Origin: CAZINM01 sp964540605
GTDB taxonomy: Bacteria; Patescibacteriota; Dojkabacteria; SC72; JAHDCA01
Reading direction: 5' to 3'
Length of the DNA: 20,658 bases
NCBI GenBank assembly: GCA_964540605.1
Contig: CAZINM010000011.1
Coordinates: 1-20,658, forward strand
Shown: positions 1 to 6,705 of the stretch, piece after piece
Numbering within the stretch: position 1 is the first letter of the stretch
Layout: each line of letters opens with the position of its first letter
Program-made: the position numbers and the translations under genes
Notes under the pieces: model-generated
Databases searched by the model: none
What the model saw: only the letters and a program-made list of their open reading frames with translations
Told to the model about the DNA's origin: nothing

Positions 1-2702
1 ACTGGCCCATCCATATATCCTGTCCATGAAGGTGTAATTCTGCTACCAGGTTGAATTGTATACTCTCTCGTAATAACATTACCAATTTTTATACCAACTG
101 TAGCTACAGATGTCTCAGAAGGGTTTCCAACTAACACCCAAGCTAACCTATCCGTCTTACTCGTATCATACCAAGTAAAATACTGGTCATTCGGCTCAGC
201 TTCTGGCACATTCTCCTCTCTACCTAGAGCGGCTTCCATATCAAGTAATCCGTAACCGAAATTTGTATCCTTACCTGCAGTACCAAGATCATAAGCAGAT
301 GTTGTAAGTACACTCTTAAGCTCAGACACAGTCATTGCTGGATCGTCTGATAGCAGTAATGCTGCTGCTGCTGCAACTTGAGGAGCTGCATAACTTGTCC
401 CGATTCCTACGGATGGAGAAGTTTGTGAAGAGAAAAACTGGAATAGATTTGGATCTGTTTCATCCGAACATGAAGAATCAGATGAGCAAGCATATTTCAT
501 TGAGGCAAGCATACTACTTCCTGAATCACCCACTGGGGCCACTAGATCAATTTCTGCACCATAATTTGAATAACTAGCTCTTGCATTTGTATCAGTTACT
601 GCACCAACAACAAATGCTCCAGGACTATTAGCAGGGAAATAATAGGTCGCGTCATCGCCATCATTTCCAGCTGCCACAACAACTAGTATTCCATCATCTG
701 TAGCAGATTGGATAGCATCATCTAGTAATAGATCAGTTCCTACTCCTCCCAAACTCATGTTTATAATTTCTGCTCCATTAGCTACTGCGTGTTGTATTCC
801 ATCAAGAATATTTGTCGTGAAAGCAACTGCACGATAGTCATAATCAGGATCAGTACATAACAAATCTATATCTCCATTATCATCCTGACACATAGATGTA
901 TCATTAGGAGTGAAGACCTTTACTGGCATAATTGAAACATTATGTGCAGTTCCAATTAATTTATTAGGTGCGGTATCTCCAGTCGTTCCAGCAATTATCG
1001 TTGTTACAAAAGTTCCATGACCATGATCATCATTCGCATGATAAACTTTAAGACCTTCAGCTGTGTTACAAGGATCAGGTGTTCCTTCTAATCTCAAACT
1101 GTTACAAGAATAATATTGCCAAGAATCAAATGGATGAACAAAATTAACCCCTGCCAATTCTGGTGCCTGTAAATATCTTCTATCATAACCTTCATTGAAG
1201 ACCCCATCTGGAGTATCGTTCTGAGGTACTTCAAAATAGAACGGATCATGTTGTACAGTAGTAAAATTCGAACCAGTATCATAATCGTAATTTTCATATG
1301 CTACTCCAGTATCTAACACAGCAACCACCACCGAAGGATCACCTCCACAAGAAGAATCAGTTGAACATCCTCCAAGGTCAGACCAAATTTCTGGAGTTTT
1401 TATTGCTTCATAATTCCAGTGTGTCGTTAAATCGTAATCAGATGGGATAGCTCTTTCAGGATCGGTATTATCCCAAGAGAAAGTTTTATAAACATAATTA
1501 GGTTGTATAACAGATCCCTCATCTGATAACAAGTTTATTGTATTAACAACCTGGATCACTGACTCTTGGGGAACATTAAAGACTTCGATCTCAGTATCTA
1601 AATTTTGGGCTACCAAGTTCGCGTCAACTAGTTGCAAGATCTGTTCACTTTCAGAAGTGATCATAGATCTAATGAGTTGAACCTCTCCTTTTGTCTTAAC
1701 AACATTGCTTTTCTCATATTCAGATCTCAGTAGTAAACCTTCTTCTGAATTATCAATCTCAATGTCAGATATTTTCAAAGTTTCACTACCTCCATGTTGA
1801 TATTTATTTATGAAATCAGCAAAATCTTCACTCTCGAGAAAATTATCAAAGGTTACGCTTTCTTCAACCAAGCCATTAACTTTTATTAGAGTCGAGGTAA
1901 GTTTTCTTAATGAATTCACCTGCTGATTAGTTTCACCTTCAATTACACCTATTGTTATCCAACCTGATTCATTATTACTATCAGATTCATTATAAAGTGC
2001 ATCTGGAAAACCTTCGTAAACAACTCCACCTTTATCTAATATGTAATTAATATCAAGGTAAGTATCACAATCTTTTTTACAATTCTTTGAGTGTATCAAC
2101 CTCATTGACTGCAATAGATCTTTTGTAGAACTACCGCTTTGAGGTATTGGAATGACTTTAATTCCAATAACATTACTAAAAGAGATTGTACTTTCATTAC
2201 CAGGATCTCCCGACCACTCGAAATATGATAAGTGATCAATTCCAGCATTATCTAAAACTTTTCGCTCAATAGATTCTTTATTAGATATTTCTGCGCCTAA
2301 TACATTTTGCTCAGCATCTCTATTCAATGAAGATACTAAAGATTTATCAATATATCCGATCTTAACTTCTTCATTACCAATGTAGTTGTTAGAATAAAGA
2401 GCAATCTTAGTAGCATCCTTTAGATCAGCAAATGTCACCCCGATCATCTGATCATCTAAACGGAATAATTGTGATCTATTGCCGTTATTATTTATAACCT
2501 CAAAATACACTTCCTCACTTGGAATATTATTAAAATAAACAAAACTATCATCTCCTTTAAGTGTAATTACTTTTGAATAATTGAATCTATTTTGATCTTC
2601 TTTAGATGGTGAACCTAACGAGATAATAGTGATTAATGAGAAAATACTTAATAAAAGCATTACTATCTGGAATTTCTTTTCATTATTAAAACTAAATCTC
2701 AT
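1..2702 (-). CDS. Exported subtilisin-like serine protease (S8), 3' end cut by window edge
   Basis: The frame is open from an ATG at 2702 to the window edge, giving about 900 residues with the C-terminus missing. Residues 11-30 form a membrane segment (signal peptide or anchor). The peptidase domain spans roughly 440-810. Asp464 lies in AVLDTGV, His562 in HGTFV, oxyanion Asn680 in AAGNDG and Ser770 in GTSYAAP; all four share one frame, so the gene is intact over this span. Residues about 150-275 resemble a PGRP/type 2 amidase fold (W163, H204, Y229-E-G) without visible zinc ligands. Residues about 380-435 look like the end of a propeptide. After the protease, from about 845, begins a beta-rich segment with VLVGNPSET and a terminal GPV, similar to modules of other bacterial surface proteins. 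The start lies 4 nt after the VKOR stop, so the two are co-transcribed. Protease identity is certain; the extra domains are inferred. Confidence 0.95.
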   Translation of the reverse strand, partial: MRFSFNNEKKFQIVMLLLSIFSLITIISLGSPSKEDQNRFNYSKVITLKGDDSFVYFNNIPSEEVYFEVINNNGNRSQLFRLDDQMIGVTFADLKDATKIALYSNNYIGNEEVKIGYIDKSLVSSLNRDAEQNVLGAEISNKESIERKVLDNAGIDHLSYFEWSGDPGNESTISFSNVIGIKVIPIPQSGSSTKDLLQSMRLIHSKNCKKDCDTYLDINYILDKGGVVYEGFPDALYNESDSNNESGWITIGVIEGETNQQVNSLRKLTSTLIKVNGLVEESVTFDNFLESEDFADFINKYQHGGSETLKISDIEIDNSEEGLLLRSEYEKSNVVKTKGEVQLIRSMITSESEQILQLVDANLVAQNLDTEIEVFNVPQESVIQVVNTINLLSDEGSVIQPNYVYKTFSWDNTDPERAIPSDYDLTTHWNYEAIKTPEIWSDLGGCSTDSSCGGDPSVVVAVLDTGVAYENYDYDTGSNFTTVQHDPFYFEVPQNDTPDGVFNEGYDRRYLQAPELAGVNFVHPFDSWQYYSCNSLRLEGTPDPCNTAEGLKVYHANDDHGHGTFVTTIIAGTTGDTAPNKLIGTAHNVSIMPVKVFTPNDTSMCQDDNGDIDLLCTDPDYDYRAVAFTTNILDGIQHAVANGAEIINMSLGGVGTDLLLDDAIQSATDDGILVVVAAGNDGDDATYYFPANSPGAFVVGAVTDTNARASYSNYGAEIDLVAPVGDSGSSMLASMKYACSSDSSCSDETDPNLFQFFSSQTSPSVGIGTSYAAPQVAAAAALLLSDDPAMTVSELKSVLTTSAYDLGTAGKDTNFGYGLLDMEAALGREENVPEAEPNDQYFTWYDTSKTDRLAWVLVGNPSETSVATVGIKIGNVITREYTIQPGSRITPSWTGYMDGP

Positions 2703-2706
2703 TTTT

Positions 2707-3156
2707 TCAATTTCTTATCTTAACTATTTCTTTAAATCGATCTTTTGCTTCAAATGCAAAAACTATACTCATTAAAATAATAACAACAAAGCTGATCCAA
2801 CACCACATACAGATATCGTTGAGTATGAAAAACTCAAGATATCTAAGATATAAAGAAAATAATATTCCCCAGAAGATGAAAAGTCCAAGAATTCTATCTA
2901 ATAATAAGTCTCTAATTTTTGATCTAATGAAGATAACGAGCAAAACGCCTATATAATAACCGAAACCATATGCAGCAATTGGTACACCAAAAAATTCACC
3001 ATATTCACTAGATAGAACAGACTCACACCCTGTAAAACATACAATCTCTGAACTATTTACATGAAAATCCCAAAGATACAGACTAACTAAGGCTCCAACT
3101 GAACCTAGTCCCATTAAGATCAAGTTTACTTTTTTGCTATCTTTGAATATTTTCAT
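2707..3156 (-). CDS. VKOR-type membrane disulfide oxidoreductase
   Basis: This is a 149-residue polytopic membrane protein of the vitamin K epoxide reductase family, which passes electrons from periplasmic or extracytoplasmic thiol oxidases to quinone. It shows the family layout: a first membrane helix at about 10-30, a loop cysteine pair C40 and C44 followed by Ser49/Ser50, the segment FFGVPIAAYG, further helices, and a CxxC redox centre C116-M-W-C119 in the last helix pair. Length is normal for a single-domain bacterial VKOR. Its ATG overlaps the stop of the DsbA-like gene by four bases (ATGA), so translation is probably coupled, and it would be the reoxidising partner of that protein. The protease gene follows 4 nt later. 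The family call is firm; the exact quinone and partner are inferred. Confidence 0.9.
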   Translation of the reverse strand: MKIFKDSKKVNLILMGLGSVGALVSLYLWDFHVNSSEIVCFTGCESVLSSEYGEFFGVPIAAYGFGYYIGVLLVIFIRSKIRDLLLDRILGLFIFWGILFSLYLRYLEFFILNDICMWCWISFVVIILMSIVFAFEAKDRFKEIVKIRN

Positions 3157-3893
3157 CTTTCAAGATAATCATCTATTAGATCTGCATAATCTTGATAATC
3201 ATAGCTCCCAGATATCAGTTCCGCATCGAAACTATAGTTATCCCTCATCACTCCGATCATAAGTGTGGGAGTTGTATTTACGCCTAGTTTGAGAGCATTG
3301 TTAATATCATTTTCAATAATTTCTGAGGACGAATTCATACACTCTTTGACTCTTTCTTTTTTACTTCCCTTGTAAAGATCATCTAAATAATCTTTTGCTT
3401 GATACAAAGTAATATCTGTACCATATATTCTTCCTACATTATCCATAAAAGAAGTATTACCATCTTCAGATAAAACACATTCTACATACTTTGATGCATT
3501 CATAGATTGTGGATGAAAACTTTGTGGGAAATTGACGATACCAAAAGAAACAAAATCTGTTCCAACATACTCTTCTATCAATGGAGTCAAAACTTCACCA
3601 TAAAATCTTTTACTAAAAGGACATTCATAATCAGCGAATAAGATCATAAAAACACCTTTTCCAGAACTGTTATCATTAAATATCAAAGGCTTCCAAAGAT
3701 TTCCACTAACATCAATAGTAGGAATAACTTTTCTCTCTTCAGTACTTGACCCTAAGACATCGGTTCTTGGATTCTTAACTCTGTCATAAGCGACAAAGAA
3801 TGACAAAGCTAGAACCGAGAAGGCAAATATCATGGAAGATACCAAAATAAATGTATTCATCCTAATCTCAATTGTTTTTAAGCCTTTTTTCAT
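3153..3893 (-). CDS. DsbA-like thioredoxin-fold protein with CPFS active site
   Basis: This 246-residue protein has one N-terminal membrane anchor (residues about 14-35), a linker, and a DsbA/BdbD-type thioredoxin fold outside the membrane. The redox motif follows the usual FADYEC pattern but reads C91-P-F-S94: the second cysteine is serine (codon AGT, one base from TGT). The cis-proline loop is present at TTP209, and C139 and C185 sit where related proteins carry a structural disulfide. The overlap with VKOR downstream indicates a functional pair. A lone cysteine cannot hold a CxxC disulfide, so the protein may act as an isomerase, form mixed disulfides only, or use another cysteine. The start at 3893 has no clear Shine-Dalgarno; M12 is an alternative but would still keep the anchor. 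Confidence 0.88.
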   Translation of the reverse strand: MKKGLKTIEIRMNTFILVSSMIFAFSVLALSFFVAYDRVKNPRTDVLGSSTEERKVIPTIDVSGNLWKPLIFNDNSSGKGVFMILFADYECPFSKRFYGEVLTPLIEEYVGTDFVSFGIVNFPQSFHPQSMNASKYVECVLSEDGNTSFMDNVGRIYGTDITLYQAKDYLDDLYKGSKKERVKECMNSSSEIIENDINNALKLGVNTTPTLMIGVMRDNYSFDAELISGSYDYQDYADLIDDYLER

Positions 3894-3910
3894 ATTATTA
3901 ATTATACATT

Positions 3911-4999
3911 TTACTTGTCAAAGTTTAACTGAACTTCTAAAAGTATTTTATTATCACTTAATATCTGTAACTTTCCATCTTCACCCCAATTATCCATTTC
4001 AGGAATTTCATAAACTGAACTAAATTCATTTCCATTCAAAGCTAAAACTTCTTCATGAACGATCTCCCCTATTTTATTAATTATTATATAAGACAAATCC
4101 TCATAGGATCCTTCAAGAATATGACCCATTACTAAAAGTTCATTTCCAGGAATTAGTAGCTGGTCTTGAAGTGGTGCCAAAAGTTCGATCTTATCTTTAA
4201 TTTCACCCTTCTTAAAAGTGACTCCTATTGAATTCCTGAATTCTACTTGATTCTCATCAACTCCTAAAATATCTATCCTTCCTTGTTCTGTTGTTGGTGA
4301 ATTCACTAAATATATTTCACCCTCCCATTCCTGATATTTCTCAAAAGTTCTCTCAAGTTCAATATCAATATCTCCGAGTTCAATGTCATTTAGATCATAT
4401 ACAGTCAAGGTTATATATTTATAATTTGATGTTGCTTCTAAACTGATCATGATCTCACCATCTATTTCATCATTATTTTTATGTGTTAACAAAACAATAT
4501 AATCATTCGGATCATTCACAAGCTCTCTGGGATGAACCTCTTTCTCTTCAAGTTCAGTTTCAGATACATCATCTTTATTTACAGGTTCTATTAATTCATC
4601 ATTCTGATGTACATCAGTATCAATATTCAATACCTCTTTTATATTTTCAATAGGGTCAGATATATACCCACCTCGAACCAAGAACCAGATCAGTACATAA
4701 ATTACAAAAGCCATAACTATATAAACAACAAAAAAATCCTTCCATGTTTTTATTGCTACCTCACGACTTTTCATATCATAGGTCTTGGACGGATCAAAAT
4801 CTTCATGAAGTCCCAAATCTTTAAGCTTCTTTTTTTTCTTATTTTTCAGATAGTTTCTATAATCTATTTCTTCCAAAAAAACATCAATTTTATTCAATAT
4901 TCCACTTTCTTTTTTCCTCTGGTCTGCTGTGTCAATTGAGTACGAACTTTGAATATTGCCTGTCTTTTTATTTGCCTGAGATCGATTATTTGGATCCAT
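3911..4999 (-). CDS. Single-pass membrane protein with extracytoplasmic beta-rich region
   Basis: I do not recognise this 362-residue protein. It has a polar, very basic cytoplasmic N-terminus (five consecutive lysines at about 54-58), one membrane helix at about 89-108, an acidic linker at about 115-160 and a beta-strand-rich C-terminal half outside the membrane. The last 100 residues (from about IELLAPLQDQ to the end) have the rhythm of an immunoglobulin-like domain, possibly of the Gmad2 type, but this is weak. It opens the operon that continues with the DsbA-like protein 17 nt downstream, then VKOR and the protease, so a role in the cell envelope, perhaps as a scaffold, is the reasonable inference. 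A candidate promoter lies just upstream. Confidence 0.75.
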   Translation of the reverse strand: MDPNNRSQANKKTGNIQSSYSIDTADQRKKESGILNKIDVFLEEIDYRNYLKNKKKKKLKDLGLHEDFDPSKTYDMKSREVAIKTWKDFFVVYIVMAFVIYVLIWFLVRGGYISDPIENIKEVLNIDTDVHQNDELIEPVNKDDVSETELEEKEVHPRELVNDPNDYIVLLTHKNNDEIDGEIMISLEATSNYKYITLTVYDLNDIELGDIDIELERTFEKYQEWEGEIYLVNSPTTEQGRIDILGVDENQVEFRNSIGVTFKKGEIKDKIELLAPLQDQLLIPGNELLVMGHILEGSYEDLSYIIINKIGEIVHEEVLALNGNEFSSVYEIPEMDNWGEDGKLQILSDNKILLEVQLNFDK

Positions 5000-5001
5000 A
5001 T

Positions 5002-5016
5002 TTCTGTTTTACAGAA
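5002..5016. repeat. Short inverted repeat before the 362-residue gene
   Basis: TTCTGT and ACAGAA are perfect inverted copies around a TTT loop, ending two bases before the start codon at 4999 on the minus strand. It occupies the place of a Shine-Dalgarno sequence, which is otherwise absent. It may be a small operator or translation-controlling hairpin, but palindromes this short are common by chance in AT-rich DNA. Confidence 0.3.
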
Positions 5017-5035
5017 GAACTTATTTCACTTATTA

Positions 5036-5064
5036 AATATACCTTTTATTCTTTGCAACGACAA
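5036..5064 (-). promoter_or_regulatory. Candidate promoter of the envelope/oxidative-folding operon
   Basis: On the minus strand TTGTCG (5064-5059) and TATATT (5041-5036) are separated by 17 bases, a plausible -35/-10 pair (four and five matches to the sigma-70 type consensus). Transcription would begin near 5029, about 30 bases before the ATG at 4999. The intergenic region 5000-5143 separates two divergent genes, so a promoter for each must lie here; only this one is reasonably convincing. Confidence 0.4.
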
Positions 5065-5132
5065 ATTATTTAACTTCTTTTTCTATTTTATCTTTGATAT
5101 TATTTATTAAACAAACTGCTTAATTTTGGTGT

Positions 5133-5142
5133 GAAAATTTTC
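5133..5142. repeat. Palindrome directly before the RuBisCO start codon
   Basis: GAAAATTTTC is a perfect 10-base palindrome, one base before the ATG at 5144. No Shine-Dalgarno sequence is visible there. A possible -35 (TTGATA, 5094-5099) and weak -10 (CTTAAT, 5119-5124) lie upstream at a long 19-base spacing, so the RuBisCO promoter is not resolved. The palindrome could be regulatory or simply AT-rich chance. Confidence 0.25.
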
Positions 5143-5143
5143 C

Positions 5144-6613
5144 ATGCAAAAACAATATTTATCTTTAGGAGACCGAGATGTTTATAACGGAGAATACATG
5201 TTAGCCGTTTACAAACTTATACCTTATGGAACCAAAACACTCACAGATGTGGCAACAGAGGTTGCTGCTGAATCATCTACTGGTTCAAATGTCACAGTTG
5301 GATCGGCTACAAACTTCTCTATGGCACTTGATGCAAAAGTATACGAGATCAATGAGAAAGAAAACTTAGCATATATAGCTTTCCCATGGAGAATTTTTGA
5401 TAGCGGCGGAAACATACAAAATATAATCACATTTGTGGCTGGAAATGTATTAGGTATGGGTAACCTTGCAGGATGTAAACTACTAGATCTTTACTTTCCT
5501 CCTCAAATGTTGACAAAATACGATGGCCCAAGTACATCATTAGAGGATCTAAGAGATTATTTGAAGGTTTATGATAGACCTATTCTTGGAACTATCATCA
5601 AACCAAAGATTGGCCTAACAGCTTCAGAATATGCAGAATTGTGTCATGACTTTTGGGTCGGAGGTGGTGATTTTGTAAAAAATGATGAGCCTCAAGCAGA
5701 TCAAGATTTCGCTCCTTTTACTCAAACGGTAGACGCAGTAAAAGCTGCTATGGACCTTTCTGAAGATAAGACAGGACATACAAAAGTTCATTCGTTCAAT
5801 GTATCCTCTCCAGATTTTGAAACGATGCTCAAGAGAGCTGATTATGTTCAAAAAGTAATGAATAAAGGTAGTTACGCTTTCTTGATAGATGGTATTACAG
5901 CCGGATGGACTGCAGTGCAAACTTTACGAAGAACTTATCCAGAGGTATTTCTTCATTTTCATCGTGCTGGACATGGTGCATTTACCAGAAAAGAAAACCC
6001 TTTTGGTTTTACAGTCCCGGTTCTAACAAAGTTAGCTAGATTAGCTGGTGCATCAGGTATACATACTGGAACGGCCGGTGTAGGGAAAATGGATGGAGAT
6101 AGCACGGAGGATGTTACAGCAATGCATCAAGGATTGAAACTTCAAGCAGATGGACAATATTTCAGACAAACTTGGGCAAGAATTGGTGAAAATGATCCAG
6201 ACATTCAAACAATGATCAAAGCTGAACAAGCCTTATGGGATATTGGAGCTAGAGAATTAAGTCTAATGCGTAAAGAGAAACAAAAAGTTGAAGATCACAC
6301 GAAGGCAACAAATAACGACTGGAGAACAGTTGGAAGAATGAGTCCCATAGCTTCAGGTGGAATGAATCCTTTACTTTTACCTCAGTTCTTAGACACTGTA
6401 AAAACCATTGATTTCATAATCACGATGGGTGGTGGAGTCCACTCTCATCCGATGAAAACCACTGCGGGAATGAAAGCCGTCATGGAATCATTCTTAGGTT
6501 GGCAACAGGAAATGACAGTAGAAGAAACTGCTCATGATCATAAAGGAGATGATGCAGAACTTCAAGCTGCTATTAGATATTTTTCAAAATCTAAAAAGAA
6601 TAAAAAAGAGTAA
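5144..6613 (+). CDS. rbcL: Form II/III ribulose-1,5-bisphosphate carboxylase/oxygenase, large subunit
   Basis: This 489-residue RuBisCO fixes CO2 onto RuBP; in CPR bacteria and methanogens this form is thought to work in nucleotide (AMP) breakdown rather than a Calvin cycle. All catalytic positions are visible: E43 in AAESSTG, N101, K153 and K155 in IIKPKIGL, carbamylated K179 with D181 and E182 in FVKNDEP, H273-R274 in HFHRAGHGA, H307 in GIHTGTAGVGK with K315, S404-G-G in PIASGG, and G429/G430. This rules out a RuBisCO-like (form IV) protein. Segments such as GITAGWTAVQTLRR, GAFTRKENPFGF and GVHSHP match the Methanococcoides-type II/III group. Between H307 and S404 there are 97 residues against 47 in form II of Rhodospirillum, so residues about 345-395 are an insertion at the Rubisco assembly domain site. 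It is the only plus-strand gene here; AMP phosphorylase and ribose-bisphosphate isomerase genes are not in the window. Confidence 0.97.
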   Translation: MQKQYLSLGDRDVYNGEYMLAVYKLIPYGTKTLTDVATEVAAESSTGSNVTVGSATNFSMALDAKVYEINEKENLAYIAFPWRIFDSGGNIQNIITFVAGNVLGMGNLAGCKLLDLYFPPQMLTKYDGPSTSLEDLRDYLKVYDRPILGTIIKPKIGLTASEYAELCHDFWVGGGDFVKNDEPQADQDFAPFTQTVDAVKAAMDLSEDKTGHTKVHSFNVSSPDFETMLKRADYVQKVMNKGSYAFLIDGITAGWTAVQTLRRTYPEVFLHFHRAGHGAFTRKENPFGFTVPVLTKLARLAGASGIHTGTAGVGKMDGDSTEDVTAMHQGLKLQADGQYFRQTWARIGENDPDIQTMIKAEQALWDIGARELSLMRKEKQKVEDHTKATNNDWRTVGRMSPIASGGMNPLLLPQFLDTVKTIDFIITMGGGVHSHPMKTTAGMKAVMESFLGWQQEMTVEETAHDHKGDDAELQAAIRYFSKSKKNKKE

Positions 6614-6653
6614 GTTTTAAATATTATCAAATTAATCCTTTCCGATAAAAAAC

Positions 6654-6683
6654 AAAGAGAGTCTTTATAGAGACTCTCTTTTT
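6654..6683. terminator. Bidirectional intrinsic terminator between RuBisCO and the pilus operon
   Basis: An 11-base perfect stem (6654-6664 with 6671-6681) encloses the six-base loop TTATAG. A T run follows on the plus strand (6679-6683), and on the minus strand the stem is followed by TTTGTTTTTT. It lies between two convergent stop codons, 41 bases after the RuBisCO stop and 23 bases beyond the stop of the last B gene, so it can end both transcripts. Confidence 0.9.
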
Positions 6684-6705
6684 GTTCGCCAACTTCTATG
6701 AATAA

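Noticed and set aside
335..577. Plus-strand open frame opposite the protease gene
   Set aside because: It lies antisense to the conserved catalytic serine region of the subtilase, has no domain and no ribosome site; the minus-strand frame explains the sequence.
3153..3156. Possible reading of UGA as glycine, as in Gracilibacteria/Absconditabacteria
   Set aside because: UGA ends the DsbA-like gene and the 163-residue pseudopilin exactly at ATGA overlaps with the next genes, so it is a stop here.
4607..4939. Plus-strand 110-residue frame opposite the single-pass membrane protein
   Set aside because: Its hydrophobic, low-complexity translation is the complement of the lysine-rich and membrane region of the minus-strand gene.
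5144..6613. RuBisCO-like (form IV) protein
   Set aside because: All catalytic and substrate-binding residues of true RuBisCO are present, including the carbamylated lysine and loop 6 lysine.
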